The notes below the pieces were generated by a model. That model was not told where the DNA came from, did not search any database, and saw only the letters and a program-made list of their open reading frames with translations. Of a stretch of 64,000 nucleotides of DNA, positions 8,573 to 16,845 are shown piece after piece. Positions within the stretch are counted from its first letter, which is position 1. Every line of letters begins with the position of its first letter. The stretch is taken from assembly GCA_902779445.1 (NCBI GenBank), contig CACZBM010000009.1, forward strand, positions 1-64,000, read 5' to 3'. Made by a program: the position numbers and the translations under genes. Source of the stretch: an uncultured Lachnospiraceae bacterium. GTDB taxonomy: Bacteria > Bacillota > Clostridia > Lachnospirales > Lachnospiraceae.

Positions 8573-11302
8573 TTATACCTGATCGTCATTTGAATCCGGC
8601 ACTCGTTTACCACTTTCATCCATAATGAGACCGATTTCCACCACTCCGTTCCCCATTGTGGGATCCTTCGCAGGATGCTCTTCCAACCACTTTTTCTCCT
8701 CCGGATCCAGTTCTTCAAGGTATCCCTCGTAGGCATCCGTAAATTCCTTTTCAAGCTTTTTCTCCCACTCTACCTTATTTCCATCTTCAGACCTTGGCTT
8801 GGTATCCATGATCTTAAAGGTCAGGGTATCCTGAGGATACCTGTCAACAAAGGGAATGGTCACATCATTGAACTTTATGAGTCCGCAGCCCGGATCCGCA
8901 TTGGTGACGTACTTAAGCTGCTTATCTGAAAGCTCTAGCTTATCGGCAAGTATCGCCTGATCCTTTGCATTCTGGTTAAGGAGATATATAAAGTCGGAGT
9001 TACCGAGTATCCCCTCTATCTGGGGAGATAATAGAAAGTCCTGCACATTCTGGGTTAAACCCGTCGGGATCCCTCCCCACTTTCGGAACCGCTTCCACAT
9101 TTCCACGGAATACTGGGCTGTCTGGGGATCCCTAAGCAAAAGATGAAACTCGTCACAGTAGTACCGGGTCGAGACCTTTCTCTCCCTGTTCCTTGAAACC
9201 CTGTTCCAGACCGCATCCTGTACAATAAGCATTCCGAGATCCTTCAAGGTTGCGCCGAGATCCCGGATGTCAAAACAGATTATCCGGTTATCGGAATCCA
9301 CATTCGTATGGTGGTTAAAGTAGTTCTGGCTACCATATACATAAAGCACCAGACTCTGAGCTATCCTCGTTGCCTTTGCTTTTGCATCCATTGCAAGTGC
9401 CGGATCCTTTACATCCTTCGGCTCATATGCGATCAGGGCATTGTAGAGATCTTCCAGTACGGGCATCCGTTCAGGTATGGGGTTTTTGAAGTATTCCTTA
9501 TATATCCCCTCTATACAGCGGTCCACTATTCCCTTTTCATCATTGGCGAGACCTTTCCCGTCCCCGGCGATCATGTCGCAGAGGGTTATGATGAAGTCAG
9601 CTTTTAGTCTCAGGGCTTCCCGGTCATTCTTATGGGTGAGCTGTATGTCCATGGGATTTAAGTAATCCTTTGAATCCGCAGCAAGCCTTATCACTTCACC
9701 GCCAAGTTCTTCAACAACCGGATAATACTCGGACTCCGGATCACATATGAGGATGTCATCCCTTGTCACAAGGTAGGTTCCGAGTATCTCCCTTTTTGCA
9801 GAGAAGGACTTGCCGCTCCCCGGGGTTCCGAGCACAACTCCATTCGGGGTACGGAGCTGCTTCCGGTCAGCCATGATCATATTTCCGCTAATGGAATTCT
9901 GGCCATAGTAGAGGGCCTGTCCGTCCATAAAAAGCTCCTGTGTATTGAATGGTATAAGAATTGCACTGCTGTTAGTGGTGAGAACCCTTTCTATCCCGAG
10001 ATCATTTACGCCTATTGGAGAGAGCGCATTTATTCCCTGCTCCTGCTGGTACTGAAGGCAGCGTAAGTTGCAATTTGCCTGCTGGATTATTCCGGACACT
10101 CTTTGTATCAGAGCTTCCATCTCCTTTTTTGTCCTTCCGAAGCATCCTATGACGAAAGTCACCCGTACAAGCTTCTGGTTACTGCTGTTAAGGTCATTTA
10201 AGAGTTCAAGCGTATCTTTTTCATAGGTCACGATATCGGTGGGTATGAGATCCATATCATATCCGGATCGGACTGCTTTCTTCTGCTCCTCGATCTTCAT
10301 CTTCTGGATATTTGAGAGAGTGCTTTTTAGCATCTTTGCCGCCTTTACAGGATCCATGGTCTGCATATGCATTGAAACTGTTACATTCGCATCTATATCA
10401 AGGATCCGCTTTAAGAGCTCGTCATTTAAGCTCGGGGCAAGGATATCGAGGTAATGGATACTTCCGAACATCCTCCCGGTCTTTACCCTTGAAGGGAAGC
10501 GGAAATCAAAGCCTGATGGAGCCACGTAGTCCTTAACCGACTTTCCGGACTCTGCCATTTCCTCAAAGGAAAAGCGGAAGGGCTCCATGCTGTCCTGATG
10601 GTAAAACTCATGGAGGAGCTTAAGCCTTTCCTTCCCCTTTACGGGAGCAGCATCCGATCCCATTGCAGCGAAGTTTTGTACTACATCCTTTTCTATGGTC
10701 TCAAGCTTTGAACGGGCTTCATTTACATCCTTTGCTTCAACCCCGAATATGAAGTACTTTCCCTTTACGACTCCGTTCTTACCCTTGGCAAAGATCTTCT
10801 TTTCAATACCGGAGTACTCTTCCCTTATGACATCCTTCCCGTCTCCTTCTTCGGGGATATCAAAACGCCTGATAAGGGTTTCCGGATTTACCTGCCTGTT
10901 AAAAAGGAAATGCTGGAAGTGTATCCCGGGTCCGAAATAATTAATGAACTGGGCATTTAGCCCCAGTATCCCGGTCTGCTCCTCTTCATCCTGGAGAACA
11001 TAATTCATATCCCTGAAGCTCACCATCTTTGTGTAATACCCTCTCCTGACTTTGCAGATACCGTCACGGTACATCTTTTCAAAGGTTATGGTTTTCTGAG
11101 TGGAATCAGGGATCTGTCCCTTTGCTCCGCCGTTTAGCTGCTTCTTAAGGTTTTTAAGACGCAGCCATTCGCTTAAGGAAAGTCCTGTGAGGTTTTTGAA
11201 AATAGAAAAGCCGGAGTCTGCTTTCTGCTTTCCTGCATTCCCCGGCATTCTGATCTTACCGGTTTTTTCTGGATTTTTTCTTTCTTTCTGCTTTAGCTTC
11301 AA
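8573..11302 (-). CDS. virB4: VirB4/TraE-type mating-channel ATPase
   Basis: A 909-residue AAA ATPase that powers the type IV secretion channel. Walker A is GTPGSGKS at 492-499. The following LICDPESEYYPVVEELGGEV and the late YYCDEFHLLLRD (Walker B) and TGLTQNVQDF are hallmarks of VirB4/TraE. The N-terminal half matches the CagE/TrbE-like domain. The start is TTG (11300-11302): AAAGGAGGTG lies nine bases upstream and no nearby ATG is usable. The start overlaps the prgI gene by 47 bases, as in other CTn elements. Cytoplasmic, at the membrane. Confidence 0.95.
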   Translation of the reverse strand: MKLKQKERKNPEKTGKIRMPGNAGKQKADSGFSIFKNLTGLSLSEWLRLKNLKKQLNGGAKGQIPDSTQKTITFEKMYRDGICKVRRGYYTKMVSFRDMNYVLQDEEEQTGILGLNAQFINYFGPGIHFQHFLFNRQVNPETLIRRFDIPEEGDGKDVIREEYSGIEKKIFAKGKNGVVKGKYFIFGVEAKDVNEARSKLETIEKDVVQNFAAMGSDAAPVKGKERLKLLHEFYHQDSMEPFRFSFEEMAESGKSVKDYVAPSGFDFRFPSRVKTGRMFGSIHYLDILAPSLNDELLKRILDIDANVTVSMHMQTMDPVKAAKMLKSTLSNIQKMKIEEQKKAVRSGYDMDLIPTDIVTYEKDTLELLNDLNSSNQKLVRVTFVIGCFGRTKKEMEALIQRVSGIIQQANCNLRCLQYQQEQGINALSPIGVNDLGIERVLTTNSSAILIPFNTQELFMDGQALYYGQNSISGNMIMADRKQLRTPNGVVLGTPGSGKSFSAKREILGTYLVTRDDILICDPESEYYPVVEELGGEVIRLAADSKDYLNPMDIQLTHKNDREALRLKADFIITLCDMIAGDGKGLANDEKGIVDRCIEGIYKEYFKNPIPERMPVLEDLYNALIAYEPKDVKDPALAMDAKAKATRIAQSLVLYVYGSQNYFNHHTNVDSDNRIICFDIRDLGATLKDLGMLIVQDAVWNRVSRNRERKVSTRYYCDEFHLLLRDPQTAQYSVEMWKRFRKWGGIPTGLTQNVQDFLLSPQIEGILGNSDFIYLLNQNAKDQAILADKLELSDKQLKYVTNADPGCGLIKFNDVTIPFVDRYPQDTLTFKIMDTKPRSEDGNKVEWEKKLEKEFTDAYEGYLEELDPEEKKWLEEHPAKDPTMGNGVVEIGLIMDESGKRVPDSNDDQV

Positions 11303-11663
11303 GCCGTGACACCTCCTTTCTTATCCGGTCACGATCCTCCATTGTTTTATAGAGGTTTTCTGACCTGTATCTCCGAATCCCCGGCAGTATATATTTCTGC
11401 CGGAATATCATTTCAAGTATCTTTTCCGCAGGCTTCCCGTCTTTTTCATACATAGCAAGGAGGAATAAAGGAACCATTATGAGCATCATAAGTATTGCTG
11501 CTATGTCCGTTCCGAGAAACTTTTTCGTCGCTATGTATACGGGAATGCCCGTAAAGGCAGCTGCCCCAAAGCATATGAGCTGCCTTTTTGTTAAATTCAG
11601 CGCCACCTTCGTCTTATTGCTGATCTTTGAGAAATCCTTTGGCGCTTTTGCTGATATTGCCAT
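11256..11663 (-). CDS. prgI: PrgI family membrane protein (VirB3-like)
   Basis: A 135-residue protein with two adjacent membrane segments (LICFGAAAFTGIPVYIATKK and ILMMLIMVPLFLLAMYE) followed by a basic helical tail (YRSENLYKTMEDRDRIRK). This is the PrgI family pattern, the VirB3-like partner of VirB4 in Gram-positive conjugation systems. It sits directly before virB4 and overlaps its TTG start. The N-terminus ISAKAPKDFSKISNKT is typical of the family. Likely an inner component of the mating channel. Confidence 0.9.
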   Translation of the reverse strand: MAISAKAPKDFSKISNKTKVALNLTKRQLICFGAAAFTGIPVYIATKKFLGTDIAAILMMLIMVPLFLLAMYEKDGKPAEKILEMIFRQKYILPGIRRYRSENLYKTMEDRDRIRKEVSRLEAKAERKKKSRKNR

Positions 11664-11676
11664 ATGTTTTCCTTTC

Positions 11677-12549
11677 TTAATGTGCTGAGAAGCAGGATTT
11701 TGCCAGGCTTCCGGTCTTGAACAGGCTGAAGCATAAGATCACCGTGTATGCCATCACTTCCCAGAGGGCTGAGTGGAGATTCGATGCCACGCTTATTCCT
11801 GAAACCAGCACTGCATATATTCCTACGCATATCATGATGAAGAATCCCTGTACAGAAAGAGCCGCTACGCCCTTTATGTAGTTAGAGCCTATATTGCTCC
11901 AGTCCCTGTTCGTAAATGTCGCAAAGGGGATCGGTGCCACAGAGACATAACAGTATATTTCGATCATCCTGCCGTATAGGATCACTGTGATAAGCACGCT
12001 CATGATCTTCAATGCGAAGCTCACCACCATTGTTTCTAGGCCAAGCCCTATCAGTTCTCCGATCTCCATAGTAGAGAGCTGGTTATTAAACATAGTTGTC
12101 AATGCAGCTTCCACATTTATGCTGGTACTTCCGCCTATTACTAATCCCGCACTGGTTACAAGGGTGCTGCCTATGTCAAAGATCCCCAGGACAAAATCCG
12201 AGGTATGACTTACAAGCACTACCGCTATACAGGCCTTGAAAAGGTACTGAAAGATCTGTGCACTTCCGATATCGTGCATGTTGTTCTTCTCTACCACCAT
12301 GTTTATAAGCTCATAGCACAGGACAAAGGTTATGACCATCCCGGCTATCGGAACCACCACTGTATCGGAGAGGTTCCTCACCATATTGAATATCCCGGCA
12401 TTCCATGCTCCTGGAGTCTGCGATACTTCCCCGGCGATGCTGCCAACCTTTGTATTCACATCCGTGAACATGTTTTCAAGGTTTGACAGCACCCAGCCCT
12501 GGAGCATCTCCTTTATGAAATCCGAGATTTTATCTAATATTGCTCCCAT
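11677..12549 (-). CDS. VirB6/TrbL-like channel protein, CD1112 type
   Basis: A 290-residue polytopic protein with about six membrane segments and an amphipathic start (MGAILDKISDFIKEMLQGW). It matches the VirB6/TrbL-like CD1112 family by size, helix pattern and place between maff2 and prgI. VirB6 homologues form the membrane path for DNA in type IV secretion. The gene ends 13 bases before prgI. Upstream, three hairpins (12586-12671) separate it from maff2. AAGGAG lies rather far (15 bases) from the ATG, so its translation may depend on the upstream gene. Confidence 0.9.
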   Translation of the reverse strand: MGAILDKISDFIKEMLQGWVLSNLENMFTDVNTKVGSIAGEVSQTPGAWNAGIFNMVRNLSDTVVVPIAGMVITFVLCYELINMVVEKNNMHDIGSAQIFQYLFKACIAVVLVSHTSDFVLGIFDIGSTLVTSAGLVIGGSTSINVEAALTTMFNNQLSTMEIGELIGLGLETMVVSFALKIMSVLITVILYGRMIEIYCYVSVAPIPFATFTNRDWSNIGSNYIKGVAALSVQGFFIMICVGIYAVLVSGISVASNLHSALWEVMAYTVILCFSLFKTGSLAKSCFSAH

Positions 12550-12585
12550 TGTTTGTCAATGCCGCTCCTTCCTGTCTTTATGTCT

Positions 12586-12671
12586 GCCGCCTTTATAAGC
12601 GGCGTTGACCCTTTGGTGACGCTTCCTTTCAGCGTCACCAAAGTTAGTTTGAAAGCCTGCTTTCAAACTAA
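12586..12671. promoter_or_regulatory. Three consecutive RNA hairpins between maff2 and virB6
   Basis: Hairpin 1 is GCCGC (12586-12590) with GCGGC (12599-12603). Hairpin 2 is a perfect 12-bp stem, CTTTGGTGACGC (12611-12622) with GCGTCACCAAAG (12632-12643). Hairpin 3 is a perfect 13-bp stem, TTAGTTTGAAAGC (12644-12656) with GCTTTCAAACTAA (12659-12671). No long T-run follows on the minus strand. The site suits mRNA processing or partial termination that gives maff2 more product than virB6 (inference). Confidence 0.75.
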
Positions 12672-12678
12672 GTCCTCC

Positions 12679-12894
12679 TTAGAAAAGGGTAGAAAGGAGC
12701 GGGATTACCTGTGTAGCGATGAGGATCACTCCACCTCCGGCCATCAGCTGCTTTATTCCCTGTGATTTAGCTCCGGGATTGTCATTGCCGTAGCCTTCAA
12801 GCAGGTTTATCACGCCCCAGGCTGATAAACCCCCGCCGATGGCGGTTACAACGGTCTGCAAGGTCGAAATACTTTGAGTCAGAAAAGCGTTCAT
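12679..12894 (-). CDS. Maff2 family small membrane protein
   Basis: A 71-residue protein with two membrane segments and the highly conserved family core INLLEGYGNDNPGAKSQGIK followed by QLMAGGGVILIATQVIPLL. Maff2 proteins are found only next to virB6 in CTn-type elements and may be the pilin-like (VirB2-type) subunit, by analogy of size and place. The chosen start, MNAFLTQ at 12894, matches where family members begin. An in-frame ATG at 12933 and further open codons exist upstream, but neither ATG has a ribosome binding site. Confidence 0.85.
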   Translation of the reverse strand: MNAFLTQSISTLQTVVTAIGGGLSAWGVINLLEGYGNDNPGAKSQGIKQLMAGGGVILIATQVIPLLSTLF

Positions 12895-12933
12895 ATATGT
12901 TATGTAAACCAAAGATGCGATTATTATTGTCAT

Positions 12934-13315
12934 ATTGTGTAAGCAGAATCCGGATTCGAAAAGAGCCGCACCCCATTGGGTCAGCAGCTTCTTTCCTGCA
13001 TCTCCGGTTATCCTCCTTATGTTGTGAAAATATCCGGATCCTGCTGTTTCCGGGTTTTCATATGCTTCCCCTTTCTCTCGTGAAACCAGAGAGTCACGCC
13101 GTTTAAGATCTCCTTCTGGGAGGCGTGGCCTACTTCCGTGAAAGATTTTCTAAATCTTTCACGGACATGTTATAATCTTCACGAGCCTTAAGGGCTTACC
13201 CGCATCCGGTGCTCATAGTTTGCCGACCATCTGCGCCGGGTGCTCTTTATGAAAACTCTTTTCAATATTCAATTTTGCCGTATTCAGTTTTCCCATATTC
13301 AGTTTTTCTTTGGAT
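12934..13315 (-). other. Leader region of maff2 without a secure gene
   Basis: On the minus strand a perfect 13-bp hairpin (CCGTGAAAGATTT, 13136-13148, with AAATCTTTCACGG, 13152-13164) is followed by two overlapping open frames. One runs from GTG (13097) or ATG to a TAA at 13017-13019 and would give at most 26 residues, its internal ATG having AAAGGGG six bases upstream. The other is open without interruption into maff2 and has no start codon with a ribosome binding site. AAGGAGGATAACCGGAG then leads to an ATG with only six codons. GAATCCGGATTC (12-bp palindrome) lies just before maff2. This may be a regulatory leader. Confidence 0.5.
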
Positions 13316-13510
13316 TCAGCCGCAGTACTCATATTCACGCAGTACCTTGGGCATCTTTTTTAAGAGACCATTCTTCATAAGGATTTCGCATATGACGATT
13401 TCGTCTACTGCGTTAAGCTCTGACATAACCACGATCATCTTCCTTTTCCCTCCGTTCCTCTTAAAACGGGAGCAGATCTCTTCTTCCGTCATTTCAAGTT
13501 CTTTCATCAT
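13316..13510 (-). CDS. Small conserved-position protein downstream of virD4
   Basis: A 64-residue charged protein (starts MMKELEMTEEEICSRF, contains GKRKMIVVMSELNAV and ends LREYEYCG). Its start overlaps the virD4 stop (ATGATGA), so translation is coupled. Small helical proteins occupy this slot between virD4 and maff2 in related elements, but I cannot assign a family. The first helix and following positive strand could be a small nucleic-acid or protein-binding fold; no metal-binding pair is seen (one cysteine near each end). Confidence 0.7.
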   Translation of the reverse strand: MMKELEMTEEEICSRFKRNGGKRKMIVVMSELNAVDEIVICEILMKNGLLKKMPKVLREYEYCG

Positions 13511-15447
13511 TCTTCCATTTTTCCGGCATCATAAGCCTCATCCACCCTGTCATCCGGCTTTACCTTCGCGTGATAACGGTTCTTTATGTACCTTTCGATA
13601 TTGAAAGCATTTTTCTTGTTGCTGTCCGAGAGCAGATGGTAGTTCCTGTGCTTCGTTATGTCGTATTTGTCTGAGAGAAAAGGTCTCACGCCCCTAAGCT
13701 GCAGGATACATTTGTTCCCATCCAGCACCGCCAGCTCGTCCTGGCTCATAAGCTGCTTACCCGTTTTCTGGTAGTTCTGCCCGTATGACCGGTTGGTTCC
13801 CCTTGTGTCCGATGTGTTATATAGGTCGATGGTCTCCTTTCCAAGGACTGTTTCCAGTTCCTTTAGTGTTGTCTGTTCCTTTCCGCCGAGGAACAGCGTG
13901 CAGTCGGCATTACCCTCTATGGTGTCCGCATGTTCCTTGTACAGAGCCTTCAGCTGCGACTTTGACTGCAAAATAATAGAAGCTGATATGTTCCGCGACC
14001 TTATGGTCGCTATCAGCTTCTCGAACTGCGGGATCTTTCCCGTATTTGGAAATTCATCCAGGAGACACCGGACATGGACCGGAAGATGACCTCCGTAGTC
14101 ATTGTCTGCCTGCTCACACAGGAGATTAAAGAGCTGGGAGTATAGGATCGCTGCCAGAAAATTGAAGGTGCTGTCAGTATCGGAGATAATGACAAACAGT
14201 GCCGTCCTTCTTATTCCCAGAGTGTCAAGTTCCAGCTCATCCTTTTCGGTCATCTCCCGGACTTCTTTGATATCAAAGGGTGCCATCCTAGCCCCGCAGG
14301 AAATAAGGATGGATTTGATGGTCTTCCCGGCCGCAAGCTTAAACTTGCGGTATTGCCTTACGGCGAAGTGATCCGGTTCCCTTTCTTCCAGCTTCTTAAA
14401 GAGCCCGTCTATCACATTTTCATAGCCCTCTTCCTCCTCCCTTGTTTCACTCATGTCTATCATTTCTATAAGCGTTGAAAAGTTCTGCTCACAGGGCGGG
14501 GCTTCATACCAGAGGTAACCAATATAGGCAGTGTAGAGAAGCCTTTCTGCTTTCTCCCAGAAAGGATCAGCTGACTGTGACCCTTCGCCCTTTGTGTTTT
14601 CCATAAGAGTATTTACCAGCTTCAGGATGTCTTTCTCACTTTTGATATAGTGGAAAGGGTTATACTTCATAGACTTGTTGAAGTCTATGGTGTTGAAGAC
14701 CTTGATCTCATAAGGTTCATAAACAGGTTTCCCATTTTTGTCCGTGACCGGCTTGTCGTTCTCATCTTTTTTCGGGATCCCCCTTCTCAGCATCCTTCCG
14801 GTCTCTATGAGGATCTGGCCTTTCGGATCCGTGACTACATAGCTTGAATGCATCTGCATAAGCTGTGGTTTTACATAGTTTCTGGTTTTCCCGGAGCCTG
14901 AACCGCCTGTGATTATTACATTCTTATTCCTGCCGTACCTGGGATCCTTTACTATCCTTGCCATTGTCAGATATTCAGTCTGGGTAAGGATTATGTTGTT
15001 TTCAAAAACGGGATCTATAAACGGGAGGATATCCTTTCTGGTTCCCCATCTGGCTGAACCATATTCCACTCCCTGCCGGTATTTCTTTGCATTTTTTACC
15101 CTGATGTACACGACTATCCTCAGGATCACTGCCCCTGTTATCCCTGTGATGATATCCCAGATATCCGGGCTCGGAAGCGGATTCTTAAAGGCAAGGCTCA
15201 GGCTGTTTATCGTATTCAAGAGTTTTATGACCGGTGGTCCCTTCATATGCCGGTACAGGAAGAAGCCCTTGTTAAAGAAGTATCCGGCAAGGATGTAGGG
15301 GATGGACAGGATATGTATCCTGTCCATCCCCATCGTTTTCTGTTTCATCTTTTCCGGTATGCTTTTCAGATCCGTGATGATCCCTGCGATTATCTGTCCG
15401 GCTGTGCTGTCCCTGCTATGGGCTTTGCTTGTTTTCACTTTACTCAA
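13507..15447 (-). CDS. virD4: VirD4/TraG coupling protein, CD1115 type
   Basis: A 646-residue type IV coupling ATPase that brings relaxase-bound DNA to the mating channel. N-terminal membrane segments (about residues 47-65 and 98-115) precede the ATPase. Walker A is GGSGSGKT at 181-188, followed by YVVTDPKGQIL. Walker B is CLLDEFPNTGKIPQFEKL, then IATIRSRNISASIILQSKSQ, the TraG/TraD signature. The start overlaps the pcfB stop by four bases (ATGA). It begins the transfer operon with pcfB. Confidence 0.95.
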   Translation of the reverse strand: MSKVKTSKAHSRDSTAGQIIAGIITDLKSIPEKMKQKTMGMDRIHILSIPYILAGYFFNKGFFLYRHMKGPPVIKLLNTINSLSLAFKNPLPSPDIWDIITGITGAVILRIVVYIRVKNAKKYRQGVEYGSARWGTRKDILPFIDPVFENNIILTQTEYLTMARIVKDPRYGRNKNVIITGGSGSGKTRNYVKPQLMQMHSSYVVTDPKGQILIETGRMLRRGIPKKDENDKPVTDKNGKPVYEPYEIKVFNTIDFNKSMKYNPFHYIKSEKDILKLVNTLMENTKGEGSQSADPFWEKAERLLYTAYIGYLWYEAPPCEQNFSTLIEMIDMSETREEEEGYENVIDGLFKKLEEREPDHFAVRQYRKFKLAAGKTIKSILISCGARMAPFDIKEVREMTEKDELELDTLGIRRTALFVIISDTDSTFNFLAAILYSQLFNLLCEQADNDYGGHLPVHVRCLLDEFPNTGKIPQFEKLIATIRSRNISASIILQSKSQLKALYKEHADTIEGNADCTLFLGGKEQTTLKELETVLGKETIDLYNTSDTRGTNRSYGQNYQKTGKQLMSQDELAVLDGNKCILQLRGVRPFLSDKYDITKHRNYHLLSDSNKKNAFNIERYIKNRYHAKVKPDDRVDEAYDAGKMEE

Positions 15448-15929
15448 AAGCTTGCCTCCTTATCCTTACTCAACTTCTTTTCCCTGACTTTTTCCAGGTC
15501 GAGAGCCGGGGTAACTATTGACCTGGCCTTCTGCAGCTGCTGTCTTATTGAAGGCCTCCTGCTCTTTTTCTCGTTGATATCGCAGAAATCCCTGAAAGCC
15601 TGTGCTATCACATCCTTATCCCTTCCCTTGAAAAATACGAGGTACTTCTGTTCTGTTTTGGTTTTTACCTTTTTGACGGCGTAGTCAATGTTGTACTTTG
15701 CAGCCACCCGGTCAAAATCCCGGATGTTCCCGTTATTGATGTCTATAGTATCTGCGCCCTGGTCTTTTCCAACGAGATCCCTTACCGACATCTTTCCGTG
15801 TTTTTCCGGGATCTCCTGATTTGCAAGGTCGTTGAGATACGCCAACATTGCCCTTTTTAAAATCTCTCCCGAAAGTCTTGCAACCCTTATTATCAGCGCT
15901 ACAGTGCGCTGGGTACTTTCTTCCTGCAT
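15444..15929 (-). CDS. pcfB: PcfB family conjugation protein
   Basis: A 161-residue cytoplasmic protein of the PcfB (DUF3801) family. The family traits seen are the N-terminal VALIIRVARLSGEILKRAML helix, the middle GKMSVRDLVGKDQGADTIDI and the FKGRDKDVIAQAFRDF motif. PcfB of pCF10 supports transfer together with the coupling protein. Here it is translationally coupled to virD4. The ATG at 15929 is six bases after AAGGGGG; an ATG two codons earlier touches that site. A terminator hairpin lies 30 bases upstream, so expression may involve read-through or a promoter in that short gap. Confidence 0.9.
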   Translation of the reverse strand: MQEESTQRTVALIIRVARLSGEILKRAMLAYLNDLANQEIPEKHGKMSVRDLVGKDQGADTIDINNGNIRDFDRVAAKYNIDYAVKKVKTKTEQKYLVFFKGRDKDVIAQAFRDFCDINEKKSRRPSIRQQLQKARSIVTPALDLEKVREKKLSKDKEASF

Positions 15930-15956
15930 AAACATCCCCCTTCCCTATTATGTGGA

Positions 15957-15993
15957 AACAAAAAGCGGCTCCCAGATTTATTCTGAAAACCGC
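15957..15993 (-). terminator. Terminator between EAL gene and pcfB
   Basis: On the minus strand a 12-bp stem (complement of 15982-15993 pairing with that of 15965-15976, with three G-U pairs) is followed by five T. It separates the cargo operon ending with the EAL gene from the transfer operon. Confidence 0.7.
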
Positions 15994-16020
15994 CTTGCTC
16001 TTTTTTCTGTTTTGCCGGGG

Positions 16021-16821
16021 TTATCCTATGATCACCGGTTTATCCGTGGTCTTTTCTTCCTCCTTGAGAATATAATCGATAAACATATCTTCCGGGATAG
16101 GCGCGCTTAAGTAGTTACCCTGTATGTAGACGCAGCCGTTGCAGACCACTCTTACAGCCTGATCAAGAGTCTCCACGCCTTCTGCCACAGTTCTGATACC
16201 AAGGTCTTTTGCCATTCCGGAAATACCCTTTATGATCGCACCAGAATTATCCTTCCCCAGTCCCTCGATAAAGGATCTGTCGATCTTTATAGTGTCAAAG
16301 CAGGATCCCTTTATAAACTTTAGAGTTGATTCCCCATTCCCAAAGTCGTCTACCGCTACATGGAAGCCTTCTGAACGGAGCTTCTGCATCATTTTATTAA
16401 GGGGATAATCCTGTGTCTTATAACTCTCTGTGATCTCAACCTCAATCCTATCGTGGTCGAGGAAATAAGAATCCACAATACTGCAGAGGTGCTCTACCGC
16501 ATCCCACTCATTGACGTGATATCTTGAAAAATTGACAGCTATCCTGATATCAGAAACCGTCTCCGCTATTATGTCAAAGGCCATGGCGCAGGCCCTGTCT
16601 ATCATATACCAGTCAAGAGCGCATATTTCTCCGGTACACTCCAGTATGGGAATGAATCTGTCCGGGGTTATGATCCTGCCCTCCCTTGTTATGATGCGGC
16701 ATAAAGCCTCGGCAGATACCAGGCAGCTTTCTTCGATATGATAGACCGGCTGGTAATAAGCCTTTATCCTGTCTTCTCTCATTGCTTCATAGTATTCCTT
16801 CATTATGTCCATATTCTCCAT
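16021..16821 (-). CDS. Stand-alone EAL-domain cyclic-di-GMP phosphodiesterase
   Basis: A 266-residue protein consisting only of an EAL domain, which hydrolyses c-di-GMP to pGpG. All catalytic positions are present: E38-A-L40 in SAEALCR, N97 in AVNFSRYHV, E129 in EVEITES, D158-D159 in AVDDFGNGES, K179 in IKIDRSF, E214 in TVAEGVET and Q234 in IQGNYLS. It should therefore be active (inference). No sensor domain or membrane segment is seen. The gene is 24 bases after a BspA-type secreted protein gene and looks like the last gene of that operon, which ties c-di-GMP level to surface adhesin cargo. Confidence 0.93.
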   Translation of the reverse strand: MENMDIMKEYYEAMREDRIKAYYQPVYHIEESCLVSAEALCRIITREGRIITPDRFIPILECTGEICALDWYMIDRACAMAFDIIAETVSDIRIAVNFSRYHVNEWDAVEHLCSIVDSYFLDHDRIEVEITESYKTQDYPLNKMMQKLRSEGFHVAVDDFGNGESTLKFIKGSCFDTIKIDRSFIEGLGKDNSGAIIKGISGMAKDLGIRTVAEGVETLDQAVRVVCNGCVYIQGNYLSAPIPEDMFIDYILKEEEKTTDKPVIIG

Positions 16822-16845
16822 TGCTTTGTTTTCTCCTTTTCTTCA

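Noticed and set aside
8416..8754. 112-codon minus-strand frame across the virB4 and wall hydrolase junction
   Set aside because: It overlaps both genes in another frame and its composition (Arg/Trp/Lys-rich) is that of a shadow.
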